Positions 37,477-46,788 of a stretch of 64,000 bases of DNA are shown one piece after another. The notes beneath the pieces are model-generated. The model saw only the letters and a list, made by a program, of their open reading frames with translations, was not told the DNA's origin and ran no database searches. The stretch is from NCBI GenBank assembly GCA_900541555.1, contig UQKE01000005.1:1-64000 (forward strand), given 5' to 3'. Source of the DNA: an uncultured Porphyromonadaceae bacterium. GTDB lineage: Bacteria; Bacteroidota; Bacteroidia; Bacteroidales; Muribaculaceae. Positions within the stretch are counted from its first letter, which is position 1. The number at the start of each line of letters is the position of its first letter. A program made the position numbers and the translations under genes.

Positions 37477-38433
37477 TCAGTCGGTGCATGTTTTCGAATC
37501 GTCGACGGGTTCGCCGAGGTAGGGTTCGATGTGGATGTTGGCAATGGTGGATTGCCCATACTTTTCTTTCAATGTGTTTTCGACGCGATTGGCAATTTCG
37601 TGGGCTTCAACGATGGTCAGGTTCGTATCTACTTTGATGTGGAAGTCGAGGATGTAGATGTTTCCGTTTTTGCGAGTTCGCAAATGATGATATGCCCGGA
37701 CGCCGTCCACTTGCCCGATTACGCCGGCAATTTCTTTCGTGACAGAATCGGGAAGCGACACTTCGAGCAATTCCCGAATCGACGGCAACGCAAGCCGGTA
37801 TGCCACAAGCCCGATGAACACGCTGACGATGGCTGCGGCTATCGGGTCGAGCACGCGCCATTGGTCGCCGAGAAACATGGCGCATCCGATGCCGATCAAT
37901 ACGGCGACGCTTGAAAAAGCGTCGCTGCGATGATGCCACGCGTTTGCCACGAGGGCGGTGCTTTTGATTTGTTCGCCCACGATGCGCGTATATTGGAAAA
38001 GCCATTCCTTGACGGCGATGGAAATGAATGCCATTATGAATGTGATCATTGCGGGGCGTGCCAACGACTTGCCGTTGATAGCATCGATGATTGTTGCCGC
38101 GCTCGACACAAACAGGCCGATGGCAACAGCAAACAAGGCGAAGCTGATGAGCATGGTGGCAAAGGTCTCGAATTTTCCATGCCCATAGCGGTATTTCGCA
38201 TTTTCTCCTTTCGACGAAACTCCGATAAACACAATGACAATCACATCGGTCACCGAATCGGAGATGGAATGGATTCCGTCGGCAATCATGGCTCCGGAAT
38301 GGCCGATTATGCCGGCGGCAACTTTTGCTGTCGATAGGACAATGTTGACAACGAATCCAATCCATGTCACTTTCTTTGCGCGTTCGGCTCGCGAAATGGC
38401 TGGATCGGGCGATGCGGGAAGATTGCGTTTCAT
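37477..38433 (-). CDS. cation diffusion facilitator (CDF) family transporter
   Basis: 318 aa, six-helix CDF exporter with a cytoplasmic C-terminal domain (about 215-310). Metal-site motifs are DGIHSISDS in the second helix (HxxxD) and WHHRSDAF in the fifth. These proteins export Zn, Fe, Co, Cd or Mn by proton antiport across the inner membrane. The HxxxD pair fits Zn/Fe-type, but specificity is uncertain. It lies 34 bp downstream of the PurF-like gene and is probably co-transcribed with it. Confidence 0.93.
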   Translation of the reverse strand: MKRNLPASPDPAISRAERAKKVTWIGFVVNIVLSTAKVAAGIIGHSGAMIADGIHSISDSVTDVIVIVFIGVSSKGENAKYRYGHGKFETFATMLISFALFAVAIGLFVSSAATIIDAINGKSLARPAMITFIMAFISIAVKEWLFQYTRIVGEQIKSTALVANAWHHRSDAFSSVAVLIGIGCAMFLGDQWRVLDPIAAAIVSVFIGLVAYRLALPSIRELLEVSLPDSVTKEIAGVIGQVDGVRAYHHLRTRKNGNIYILDFHIKVDTNLTIVEAHEIANRVENTLKEKYGQSTIANIHIEPYLGEPVDDSKTCTD

Positions 38434-38467
38434 GCTGTTGTCGTTTTAGAGTCGATTTCTGAAATGG

Positions 38468-39874
38468 TCAGAACCGGCTTGAACCGTCGAAACAGTGCGT
38501 GCAAATTTTGCATTTGGGAAGTCCGATGGCTTTCACCAAGGTTTCGATTTTGTTGAATTTCAACGATGTCAGCCCGAACCGGCGGCGGATTTCTTCGACT
38601 AATCGCTTGTATTCGGGCGAATCGGTCGTCGCATATTTTTCAAGGTTTTTATTGGCATCGCCTTCGAGGTCTTGTATGATGCGGCGGGTGATCAGCTCCA
38701 TGTCGCTTTTCGACGAAGTGAAGCCAATGAACGGGCAGCCGTAGATGAGCGGGGGGCAGGCAATGCGGATATGCACTTCTTTCGCTCCGTAATCGTAGAG
38801 CATTTTCACGTTGTCGCGCAGCTGGGTGCCGCGCACGATGGAGTCGTCGCAAAACAGCAATCGTTTGCCTTCGAGCATGGCGCGATTGGGAATCAGTTTC
38901 ATTTTTGCCACCAGCGAGCGCATCGATTGGTTGCTCGGCATGAAGCTTCGCGGCCATGTTGGCGTGTATTTGCAAATGGCGCGATGGTAGGGCACGCCTT
39001 TTCCTTCGGCATAGCCCAAGGCCATGCCGACGCCGGAGTCGGGGATGCCGCAGGCGCAATCCACTTCGGAATCGTCTGTTTTTCCCATTTCCGCCCCGCA
39101 AGCGAAGCGCACCATCTCCACGTTGCGATTTTCATAGCATGAAGTGGGGAATCCGTAGTAAACCCACAGGAATGAACAGATCTGCATCTCTTCGTTGGGC
39201 TCGCGCAATTGCGTGATGCCATCGGCTGTGATATGGAGTATTTCTCCGGGGCCGATATATCGCTCTATTTCGTAATCGAGATTCGGGAAGCAGGAAGATT
39301 CGCTCGAAACGGCGTAGGCTCCTTCCTTTCGTCCCACCACAATCGGCGTGCGCCCCAATTTGTCGCGAGCGGCGATGATGCCATTTTCCGTAAGCAGCAA
39401 CATCGAGCAAGAGCCCTTGATTTTGTTGTAAACGTTTTCGATGCCTTCTTTGAAGGTTTGCCCTTGCGTGATGAGCAGAGCAATCAATTCTGTTTGGTTC
39501 GTCTTTCCCGAACTCAGTTCGGCGAAGTGGTGGTTCTCGGCGAGCAGGCTTTTTTCGAGTTCGTCGAGATTGCATATTTTCGCCACGGTCACGATGGCGA
39601 ATCGGCCGAGGCGGGAGTTGAAAATGATTGGTTGCGGATCTGTGTCGCTGATTATTCCGATGCCGGAATTTCCGGTGAAACGATCGAGTTCGGATTCAAA
39701 TTTTGTTCGGAAATACGCATTTTCCAAGTTGTGAATCGATCGTATAAAACCTTTGTCTGCATCGTAAGTCGCCATTCCGGCGCGGCGTGTGCCTAAATGC
39801 GAATTATAATCTGTTCCATAAAACAAGTCGGCTTTGCATGCCGATTTTGCTGTTACTCCGAAAAAACCGCCCAT
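38468..39874 (-). CDS. amidophosphoribosyltransferase (PurF) paralog lacking the glutaminase cysteine
   Basis: 468 aa, with a glutamine amidotransferase class II (Ntn) domain followed by a PRPP-binding domain. The PRPP loop is intact (LLFCDDSIVRGTQL). True PurF begins MC, the exposed Cys being the glutaminase nucleophile. This protein begins MGGFFGV and has Gly there, while GTDYNSHLGTRRAGM aligns with the PurF LQHRGQESAG region. The C-terminal Cys motif CKICTHCFDG is also kept. It may use ammonia directly or have another role. I know similar MGGFFG proteins in Bacteroidales, usually annotated PurF. Confidence 0.85.
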   Translation of the reverse strand: MGGFFGVTAKSACKADLFYGTDYNSHLGTRRAGMATYDADKGFIRSIHNLENAYFRTKFESELDRFTGNSGIGIISDTDPQPIIFNSRLGRFAIVTVAKICNLDELEKSLLAENHHFAELSSGKTNQTELIALLITQGQTFKEGIENVYNKIKGSCSMLLLTENGIIAARDKLGRTPIVVGRKEGAYAVSSESSCFPNLDYEIERYIGPGEILHITADGITQLREPNEEMQICSFLWVYYGFPTSCYENRNVEMVRFACGAEMGKTDDSEVDCACGIPDSGVGMALGYAEGKGVPYHRAICKYTPTWPRSFMPSNQSMRSLVAKMKLIPNRAMLEGKRLLFCDDSIVRGTQLRDNVKMLYDYGAKEVHIRIACPPLIYGCPFIGFTSSKSDMELITRRIIQDLEGDANKNLEKYATTDSPEYKRLVEEIRRRFGLTSLKFNKIETLVKAIGLPKCKICTHCFDGSSRF

Positions 39875-39900
39875 ATTGCATATATTTGAAAAAATACATG

Positions 39901-39908
39901 CAAAGGTA
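39901..39908 (-). promoter_or_regulatory. -7 element, TAccTTTG, of the PurF-like gene
   Basis: The plus-strand CAAAGGTA reads TACCTTTG toward the gene. A 10-bp inverted repeat (39878-39901, one mismatch) lies between it and the start codon. Confidence 0.65.
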
Positions 39909-39964
39909 CGGCACTGCGTTGAGATATGAAAGACGGATTTTGGAAAAATCCGCGCAACGGAAGA

Positions 39965-41227
39965 TTATTTGATTTCGTGGCGGATGTTTCCCTGTGTTTG
40001 CCACACGTAGAGCCGGTCGCTGGGGCGTATGCGTGAGTCGACACGAATGGAGAAACGCTCGCCGCGCACGGTTTTTTCGACCGGTTTCAAGTCGACGCGT
40101 ATTTCGTCGACAGTCATGATGATGGCGCCGGTGGTGGGGCCGGTGATGACGATTTCGTCGCCTTTGCAGAGCTCGCCGTTTTCCATTTGAAATTCGGCCA
40201 CGCGGATGTTGGAGAAATACCGGATGCCTTTGGCGGCATAGACTTTTACGCGGGTTGCGGAAGAGCCATATTTTGCCGACCATTCGCCGAGCCGTTGCCC
40301 GAGATAGTACCCGTCCCAGAATCCTCGATTGAACACTTTCGACAAGCGTTCGTCCCAACGGGCGATTTTTTCTTCGGAGAACGTGCCGTCGATGCAAGCA
40401 TTCAACGCTTCGTCGTAGCACGACACGACGGTCCGCACATATTCGGGGCCTCGGGCGCGACCTTCGATTTTGAACACGCGCACTCCCGCGTCAATCATTT
40501 TGTTTAAGAAATGAATTGTTTTCAAATCTTTTGGCGACATGATGTATTTATTGTCGATGGCCAATTTGTCGCCTGTTTCGAGGTCGGTCACTTCGTATCC
40601 GCGACGGCAAATTTGGGTGCATGCGCCGCGATTTGCCGACGAATTGCGTTCGTGGAGGCTTAGATAGCATTTCCCTGATATTGCCATGCAAAGGGCGCCG
40701 TGGCAGAACATCTCGATTCTCACTTTTTCCCCGTGCGGGCCTTTGATGTTTTCTTTTTCGATGCGGTCGTGGATGGCAGCCACTTGCGTCAGGTTTAATT
40801 CTCGCGCCAACACGACAACGTCGGCATAGTCGGCATAGAATCGCAAGGCTTCGGTGTTGGAAATGTTCACTTGTGTGGAAATATGCACTTCTTCGCCGAT
40901 TTGGCGGGCATACCGGATTGCGGCCATGTCGGAAGCGATGATGGCAGAAATGCCGGCTTCTTTGGCTGCGTCGACAATGTCATGCATCCGTTCCATGTCC
41001 TCGTCGTAGACGATGGTGTTGACTGTGAGATAGCTTTTTAAGCCGTTTTCGTTGCAGATGCGTGCTATTTGCCGCAAATCGTCCAACGAAAAATTGTTCG
41101 ACGATTTGGCGCGCATGTTCAGCCCTTCTATGCCGAAATAGATGGCATCGGCTCCTCCTTGAATCGCCGCATATAGCGACTCGTAGGAGCCGACGGGTGC
41201 CATGATTTCAAAGTCTTTTCGTTTCAT
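39965..41227 (-). CDS. peptidase U32 family protein
   Basis: 420 aa from the ATG at 41227; a longer frame to 41260 is rejected because the -7 element lies inside it. The U32 domain includes EMFCHGALCMAISGKCYLS (the conserved Cys-rich block) with the later GACTQICRRGYE. U32 proteins include the tRNA/rRNA hydroxylation factors TrhP (YegQ) and RlhA, and this one is more likely such an RNA-modification protein than a collagenase; which one is not clear. The C-terminal part carries a beta-rich extension. Confidence 0.88.
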   Translation of the reverse strand: MKRKDFEIMAPVGSYESLYAAIQGGADAIYFGIEGLNMRAKSSNNFSLDDLRQIARICNENGLKSYLTVNTIVYDEDMERMHDIVDAAKEAGISAIIASDMAAIRYARQIGEEVHISTQVNISNTEALRFYADYADVVVLARELNLTQVAAIHDRIEKENIKGPHGEKVRIEMFCHGALCMAISGKCYLSLHERNSSANRGACTQICRRGYEVTDLETGDKLAIDNKYIMSPKDLKTIHFLNKMIDAGVRVFKIEGRARGPEYVRTVVSCYDEALNACIDGTFSEEKIARWDERLSKVFNRGFWDGYYLGQRLGEWSAKYGSSATRVKVYAAKGIRYFSNIRVAEFQMENGELCKGDEIVITGPTTGAIIMTVDEIRVDLKPVEKTVRGERFSIRVDSRIRPSDRLYVWQTQGNIRHEIK

Positions 41228-41247
41228 CGCTTGTGGATTCTTGGCCG

Positions 41248-41278
41248 CAAAAATAGGCAATTTGGCTTAGCGTTCCAA
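41248..41278 (-). promoter_or_regulatory. promoter of the U32 gene
   Basis: Read on the minus strand: TTG at 41278-41276, a 20-bp spacer and TAttTTTG at 41255-41248. It overlaps the last codons of the META-domain lipoprotein gene. Confidence 0.7.
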
Positions 41279-42040
41279 TATGATGAGGAGTTGTCCCGAT
41301 TCGTCGAACAATCCTACGCGCCCGCCATACATCATTCCATAAGATTTAGTTTCGCCAATGGCGGCAAGGAGTTTTTGTTCGAATTCCATGTTCGGGCATA
41401 GTTTTAAGGAAGCAGCCATGTCGGAAGAGAACGACAGTTTTTGTCCGTCGCCTGTCGTGTAGGAACCGTAGAACGTGTTGCATCCGGAACTGCCGTGGGT
41501 TAAATGCTCTTCCGTGTCGAACCAAATGACGGGTTGTTCTTCTGTTTGTCCTTTCGATGGGAATCCGTCGGCGCTGACAATTTTCCATTCGCCCTGCAAG
41601 TCGGAATGCTTCATTTTTCCAATGCGTTTTTGCAGGCGTCCGACGATTGCCCCCGAAGCATCGGTGAGCGCAACGGTCTCTTTGCCATCGAATTTGGCTC
41701 CTTTGACTTTTTTCAGCATGTCGAGCATGCCGTTTTCAGTGGTCATGTCGGCACAGAGCATGCGGGTTGCTCCCACTTTGTCGAACGAAATAGCGCCGGG
41801 CGCGGCTGTCGTGTCGAGAGAGCCGACAAGGCGGTTGCAACCGGCAAACCCGTAAATGCGTCCTTCGCCGGCATTGATTCCTATATATGGCATTTTGTCG
41901 GCGACGGGCATGGTTTTGCCGCCGATGGCTATCACGTCCCATTCGCCGGCAAGGTTGGCAATGTCGGCTTTCTTATTTGTTCCGCATGCAGCGAGCGTTA
42001 ACACTGCGATGCTTGCTGCCAAAAGTTTCAGATTTTTCAT
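41267..42040 (-). CDS. lipoprotein with two META (HslJ-like) domains
   Basis: 257 aa. The signal peptide ends in a lipobox (VLTLAAC), so Cys19 should be lipidated. Two META domains follow: LAGEWDVIAIGG...GFAGCNRLVGS...RMLCAD (about 30-135) and LQGEWKIVSADG...GSSGCNTFYGS...KLCPNM (about 147-255). The family is linked to heat-shock/novobiocin resistance (HslJ) and to outer-membrane or inhibitor roles, but its biochemistry is unclear. It ends inside the promoter region of the U32 gene. The neighbour upstream is mntP. Confidence 0.9.
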   Translation of the reverse strand: MKNLKLLAASIAVLTLAACGTNKKADIANLAGEWDVIAIGGKTMPVADKMPYIGINAGEGRIYGFAGCNRLVGSLDTTAAPGAISFDKVGATRMLCADMTTENGMLDMLKKVKGAKFDGKETVALTDASGAIVGRLQKRIGKMKHSDLQGEWKIVSADGFPSKGQTEEQPVIWFDTEEHLTHGSSGCNTFYGSYTTGDGQKLSFSSDMAASLKLCPNMEFEQKLLAAIGETKSYGMMYGGRVGLFDESGQLLIILER

Positions 42041-42103
42041 TGTGTCTTTTTTTTACATAAAACTTAAAAATTCATTATCACTGCATCTCCATGCGCGAAA
42101 AAA

Positions 42104-42682
42104 TCAAGAGGCGCATAAATGTTCTATCAGGATTTTTGTGCCAAGACCAATCAAGACAAGTCCTCCGATAATTTCCATTTTGAAATTCAGCAAACGTCGT
42201 GCCAAAGCTCCAAAAAGGCTTCCGGCCACCGACATTGCAAACGAGACGGCTCCTATGATGCCGACGGGAAACAGCAATGAGCCGAAATCGGCATAGCCGG
42301 TGAATGCAAACGTGATGCCGACGGCAAGCGCGTCGATGCTTGTGGCGACGGCAAGCGTCAGCACGACGGCGAGCCGCGAAATGTCGAAATGGCATCCGTC
42401 GTTTTCCGGCTTTATGCCTTCGACGATCATTTTCACCCCGAGCAATCCGAGCAACCCGAATGCAATCCAATGGTCGCACGCTTGGATTTTATCGCTGAAC
42501 AGGCTTGCGGCAAACCATCCGAGCAACGGCATTGCCGCTTGAAACAACCCGAAAAAGAACGCGGTGCGAATTATTGTCCGAACAACGATTTTTTTCAACA
42601 AAGCTCCGCTTGCCACAGAAACAGAAAAGCAGTCCATGGCAAGGCTGAAAGCCAGCAACCATATTTCCCATGCGTTCATCAT
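42104..42682 (-). CDS. mntP: manganese efflux pump MntP
   Basis: 192 aa, six transmembrane segments. The paired motifs AMDCFSVSV (first helix) and SIDALAVGI (fourth helix) contain the conserved aspartates of the family. It exports Mn2+ across the inner membrane. I see no yybP-ykoY-like riboswitch; proA ends only 16 bp upstream, so it may be the tail of the M16-GNAT-proB-proA set. Confidence 0.93.
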   Translation of the reverse strand: MMNAWEIWLLAFSLAMDCFSVSVASGALLKKIVVRTIIRTAFFFGLFQAAMPLLGWFAASLFSDKIQACDHWIAFGLLGLLGVKMIVEGIKPENDGCHFDISRLAVVLTLAVATSIDALAVGITFAFTGYADFGSLLFPVGIIGAVSFAMSVAGSLFGALARRLLNFKMEIIGGLVLIGLGTKILIEHLCAS

Positions 42683-42698
42683 GACAGCTTGTCTTTTT

Positions 42699-43949
42699 TC
42701 AAGGTTTGCGTATTTGCCCGTTGCCGGTCACGATGTATTTGTAGGTTGTCATCTCAGGCAATGCCATAGGCCCTCTGGCATGCAGCTTTTGGGTGGATAT
42801 GCCTATTTCGGCTCCGAAGCCAAACTGCCCGCCATCGGTGAACGACGTGGGAAGGTTGGCGTAGACGCATGCGGCATCGACTTCCTGTTCGAACATGGTG
42901 CAAGCCCCATTGTCGTCGGCAATAATGCTTTCGCTGTGCTTAGACGAGTAGAGCGCGATATGGTTTAACGCCTCTTCCATGCCGTTCACGACGCGAATGC
43001 TCATTTTGTAGTCGAGAAATTCTTTTCCAAAATCGTCGTCGCGGGCGTGTTCCAATAGCGGATATTTCCCTGAAAGGGCGCTGTGGGCATCGGCATCGGC
43101 ATAGAGCGTGACATTGTGGGCGGCCAGCGGCTCGACCAGCGCCGGCAAGTCTTGAAGCCTGTCGCGGTCGATCAGCAGGCAGTCGAGCGCATTGCATACG
43201 CTGACGCGCCGCGTTTTCGCATTTTCAACGATTGCTTTCCCCATTGCCAGATTGCCCGACGAGTGGAAATAGCAATGGCACACGCCCGCTCCTGTCTCGA
43301 TGACGGGAACTCGCGCATTTTCACGCACAAATTCGATGAGGCGGCGGCTGCCGCGCGGAATCACCAAGTCGACAAACCCGACAGATTGGAGCAATTCTTT
43401 TGTCGTGGCATGGTCGGATGGAAGCAACGAGACGCATGCTTCCGGAAATCCGGTATCGACGAGAACGCGGGCGATGACTTTTGTCAATGCGCGGTTTGAA
43501 AATTCGGCATCCGAACCGCCTTTGAGCAAGCATGCGTTTCCGCTTTTCAAGCAAAGCGACGCCACGTCGAGCGTCACATTGGGGCGGGCTTCGTAGATGA
43601 TGCCTATCACGCCAAATGGAACGGTTGTTTTCCGAATGTGCATGCCGTTGGGTTGTGTCCACTCGGCCAGCGTTCGGTTGAGCGGCGACGGAAGGGCTGC
43701 GACATTTCTGATGCCGGAGGCAATGTCTGCGATTCTTTCGCGGGAAAGGCGCAAACGGTCGTATTTAGGGTTGGTGTCGTCCATGCGGGCAAGATCCCTG
43801 CTGTTGGCTTCCAATATGGAATCGGCCGATTTCTCGACTTCGTCGGCAAGCGATATTAGCAAGTGGTCGATTTCTTCGGTCGATTTCCTGTTTAGGCAGC
43901 GGGATGCTCGACGAGCTTCGGAGAGCAATTGGCGTAAGGATTCGTTCAT
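42699..43949 (-). CDS. proA: glutamate-5-semialdehyde dehydrogenase (gamma-glutamyl phosphate reductase)
   Basis: 416 aa, aldehyde-dehydrogenase fold. It reduces gamma-glutamyl phosphate with NADPH in proline synthesis. The catalytic cysteine is in VSVCNALDCLLIDRD, and LLKGGSDAEFSN and VIPRGSRRLIEFV are family-typical. It follows proB with a 3-nt gap, so the enzymes of steps one and two are co-expressed. Confidence 0.97.
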   Translation of the reverse strand: MNESLRQLLSEARRASRCLNRKSTEEIDHLLISLADEVEKSADSILEANSRDLARMDDTNPKYDRLRLSRERIADIASGIRNVAALPSPLNRTLAEWTQPNGMHIRKTTVPFGVIGIIYEARPNVTLDVASLCLKSGNACLLKGGSDAEFSNRALTKVIARVLVDTGFPEACVSLLPSDHATTKELLQSVGFVDLVIPRGSRRLIEFVRENARVPVIETGAGVCHCYFHSSGNLAMGKAIVENAKTRRVSVCNALDCLLIDRDRLQDLPALVEPLAAHNVTLYADADAHSALSGKYPLLEHARDDDFGKEFLDYKMSIRVVNGMEEALNHIALYSSKHSESIIADDNGACTMFEQEVDAACVYANLPTSFTDGGQFGFGAEIGISTQKLHARGPMALPEMTTYKYIVTGNGQIRKP

Positions 43950-43952
43950 TTT

Positions 43953-45044
43953 TTACGATTGTTCGATGAAAAGATAATTATAGTGGACAATGGGTTTCTT
44001 CCCTTGTTTTCCTGCAATTGAGCGCGCTTCGCGGCTGTCGTAGGCAGTGCGTCCGACAGCAAAGATGCGTCCGTCGGGCGAAGCGATTCTGACAATGTCG
44101 TCTTTTTCAAATTCCCCGTCGATGCGCACGATGCCTACGGGCAGAAGACTGTTGGCATGGGTGGAGACGAGGGCTTCGTATGCACCTTGGTTGACATGGA
44201 TCACGCCTTTTGCGAAATCTTCGCTATGTGCAATCCATTTTTTGACGCTCGACACGGGTCGCACGGCGGCCGTGAAAACGGTATGCGGCACGTCGCGGCG
44301 GTGCAATATGATGTCGGTCAGGATGTTGTCGCGCTTTCCATTGGCGATGAAGACAGAAATTCCTTCGTCTGCCACTTTTCGGGCGATGCGGAATTTCGTT
44401 TCCATTCCGCCTCTTCCATAGGATGATTTGGCATTTCCGGCAAGCATTGTTTCGTCGAAAACAGTGTTTTGCTTGATTTCCCGAATCAGCGAGGCTTGTG
44501 GCGAGGACGGGTCGCCATCGTAAACGCCATCGACATTGGAGAGAATCACCAAAGTGTCCATCCCCAGCATTGTGGCGATTAATCCGGACAATTCGTCGTT
44601 GTCGGTGAACATCAATTCCGTTACCGATACGGTATCGTTTTCATTGACAATCGGAATGACATCGTTTTCGAGCATCACTTCCATGCAATGTTTCTGGTTG
44701 AGATATTCCATGCGGGTCGAGAAACTTTCTTTCATGGTCAGCACCTGCCCGCATGTGATGCCGTGGTCGCGAAAAAATTCGTAATATCGATTGATGAGTT
44801 TGGCTTGCCCGACGGCAGAATATAATTGTCGGGCCGAAACGGGATCGAGCCGTTGGCGGCATGCCATTTCGCTGCGTCCTGAAGCTACGGCTCCGGAAGA
44901 AATGAGCACGATGGAGAATCCGGCATGCCGGAGTTCTGCCACTTGGTCGACCAATGCCGACATGCGTGTGATGTCGAGCGTGCCGTCGCTGCGCGTGAGC
45001 ACATTGCTTCCGATTTTGACTGCTATTTTTTTTGCTTTGTTCAT
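43953..45044 (-). CDS. proB: glutamate 5-kinase
   Basis: 363 aa. The frame is open to 45296, but the extension has no family resemblance, while the ATG at 45044 gives the normal N-terminus (KKIAVKIGSNVLT). ProB phosphorylates glutamate as the first proline step and is usually feedback-inhibited by proline. The kinase domain contains VNENDTVSV and SNVDGVYDGDP, and a C-terminal PUA domain (about 275-360) is present. The start overlaps the GNAT stop by 4 nt (ATGA). Confidence 0.97.
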   Translation of the reverse strand: MNKAKKIAVKIGSNVLTRSDGTLDITRMSALVDQVAELRHAGFSIVLISSGAVASGRSEMACRQRLDPVSARQLYSAVGQAKLINRYYEFFRDHGITCGQVLTMKESFSTRMEYLNQKHCMEVMLENDVIPIVNENDTVSVTELMFTDNDELSGLIATMLGMDTLVILSNVDGVYDGDPSSPQASLIREIKQNTVFDETMLAGNAKSSYGRGGMETKFRIARKVADEGISVFIANGKRDNILTDIILHRRDVPHTVFTAAVRPVSSVKKWIAHSEDFAKGVIHVNQGAYEALVSTHANSLLPVGIVRIDGEFEKDDIVRIASPDGRIFAVGRTAYDSREARSIAGKQGKKPIVHYNYLFIEQS

Positions 45045-45550
45045 TTCTTGGTGTTTATGTCGAGCGTTTTTTGGTATGCAATCCGGGGTGTCCCGTTGTG
45101 GGTCAGAATAATGCCGCAACGCGAGAATCCGAGCGATTCGAGAATGTGGCGCATGGTGAGGTTGTCGGCATGGGTGTCGACACGCAAGTTGGGGCATTGC
45201 CCGAAGCACCAAAGAAAGCATTGCCGCGCCACGTCGTGCATGATTCCTGCGCTTGCAAGGCGATGAACCACGGCGTAGGGAAGGTCGTTGAGCCATGCTC
45301 CGTCGAAGATGTCGGAATAGGTGGGGTCATTGCCTTCGATGTATGCGAAAACGGCAGCCAATTTGCGATCATCGGTTTCCAACACGTGGCAATGTCCGGC
45401 GAGAATATCGGCTGCGATTGTTTCCCTCGAAGGGTATCCGCCGATCCATTGGTTTGGGTTGCCGGATTGTTGCATATACGCTTTTGCCTTGTCGTAGACC
45501 GGCATGATGCTGTCGAGTTCGTCTAACCGTGCTTTCCTGATGGCGGGCAT
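45041..45550 (-). CDS. GNAT family N-acetyltransferase
   Basis: 169 aa. The sequence fits the GNAT fold: an N-terminal AxxxDxxxIxxV helix-strand start, a central beta-sheet (KLAAVFAYIEG) and the C-terminal RHILESLGFSRCG segment where acetyl-CoA-binding GNATs place an alpha/beta unit. The pyrophosphate-binding R/QxxGxG/A loop is degenerate (RLASAGIMHD). Substrate unknown. It overlaps proB by 4 nt and follows the M16 protease by 1 nt, so it is in the same transcript. Confidence 0.8.
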   Translation of the reverse strand: MPAIRKARLDELDSIMPVYDKAKAYMQQSGNPNQWIGGYPSRETIAADILAGHCHVLETDDRKLAAVFAYIEGNDPTYSDIFDGAWLNDLPYAVVHRLASAGIMHDVARQCFLWCFGQCPNLRVDTHADNLTMRHILESLGFSRCGIILTHNGTPRIAYQKTLDINTKK

Positions 45551-45551
45551 G

Positions 45552-46769
45552 TCACAGATATATTAATGTTGACAGATTGTCGGCGATGCCGGCAGCGATA
45601 TCGCGTATTTCGTCGATGGCAATGGCATTGATTCGTTCGGTAGTTTCTTTGACAGAACCAGCTTTCCCGAAATAAAGCACATTCTTGCCCGTCGACAAGG
45701 CAAAGCCTTCCACGCTTTCGCTCCCGACGAGGAGTTGGCCGATGTATTGTTTTTTCGCAGCATTGAGCGTATGCTGTTTGAGAGAGTCCGAGGCAAGGCG
45801 GCGAATTTCATTGTCGACAAGCCGCAGGCATTTTTCGATTTGGCGTGCATCGCAACCGAAATACACGGTGAAAAGCCCACAATCGGTGAACAATGTGGTT
45901 GCAGCTTCCACGGTGTAGGCATAGCCACGGCGTTCGCGTATGGCCACGTTGAGCGCGGAGTTCATGCCGGGGCCTCCGAGCATGTTGTTGAGCAGCAGCA
46001 ATGCATATTTGCGGCTGTCGTGCATTCCGAATGTGGGCGCACCGATGATGCAATGGGCTTGATGGCTTCCGATGTTGCGTGTTTCGTAGAACGGCGAGGC
46101 TATGCATGCCGGAATGCGTTGCGGTCGTTCGAGCTTGTGGTGCATGACGGCAAAATAGCGTTCGGCAAGTTTTATCATTCGTTCGGGCGAGATTCTCCCA
46201 ACGGCGAAAAGCACCATGTTGGCAGGCACATAAAGTTCTGTCAGGTATCGGCGGCATTCCGTTTGCCCGATTCGGGAAAGAGATTTTTCCGAGCCAAGAA
46301 TGTTGTGTCCGAGCGGATGCCCTGCAAAAACCAAGTCTTCAAAGTCGTCGTAGATGGATTCGGATGGCGTGTCGCGATAAGAATGGATTTCTTCGAGCAC
46401 GACTTCTCGTTCTTTTTCAAGTTCTTTTTCGGGGAAGATGGAATTTTGCACAAGGTCGGCAATCAATTCGACTGCCCGTTCCATGTTTCCGGCCGGAAAA
46501 ACGGAATAGACCAAAGTTTCTTCTTTCGTCGTGTAGGCATTGAGCTCTCCTCCGACCAACTCCATGCGGTTGAGGATATGCCATGCGCGGCGGCGACGCG
46601 TGCCTTTGAAGATTGTGTGCTCGACAAAGTGGGCAAGCCCGTGGAGTTCCGCTTCGTCCCTGCTTCCGGCATTTACGGCTATCCCGCAATATGCCACGTT
46701 GCTTTTGCGTTGGGTATAGACGATGCGAAGTCCATTTTCTAAAACGTGTATGATGCTGTTGCCGTCCAT
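45552..46769 (-). CDS. M16 family zinc metallopeptidase (pitrilysin/insulinase type)
   Basis: 405 aa, a single M16 unit of two homologous halves. The inverted zinc motif is HFVEH (HxxEH) at about 42-46, with the downstream glutamate in the ELEKEREVVLEEIHSY helix. No signal peptide is visible, so it is likely cytoplasmic. Similar bacterial enzymes (YmxG/MPP-like) process peptides; the target is unknown. It is the first gene of the M16-GNAT-proB-proA-(mntP) set, with a -7 element 20 bp upstream. Confidence 0.92.
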   Translation of the reverse strand: MDGNSIIHVLENGLRIVYTQRKSNVAYCGIAVNAGSRDEAELHGLAHFVEHTIFKGTRRRRAWHILNRMELVGGELNAYTTKEETLVYSVFPAGNMERAVELIADLVQNSIFPEKELEKEREVVLEEIHSYRDTPSESIYDDFEDLVFAGHPLGHNILGSEKSLSRIGQTECRRYLTELYVPANMVLFAVGRISPERMIKLAERYFAVMHHKLERPQRIPACIASPFYETRNIGSHQAHCIIGAPTFGMHDSRKYALLLLNNMLGGPGMNSALNVAIRERRGYAYTVEAATTLFTDCGLFTVYFGCDARQIEKCLRLVDNEIRRLASDSLKQHTLNAAKKQYIGQLLVGSESVEGFALSTGKNVLYFGKAGSVKETTERINAIAIDEIRDIAAGIADNLSTLIYL

Positions 46770-46788
46770 CTATTGCCAAAAATTGATG

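Noticed and set aside
45045..45296. N-terminal extension of glutamate 5-kinase
   Set aside because: The extension overlaps the GNAT gene in another frame and has no similarity to ProB; the ATG at 45044 gives the normal start.
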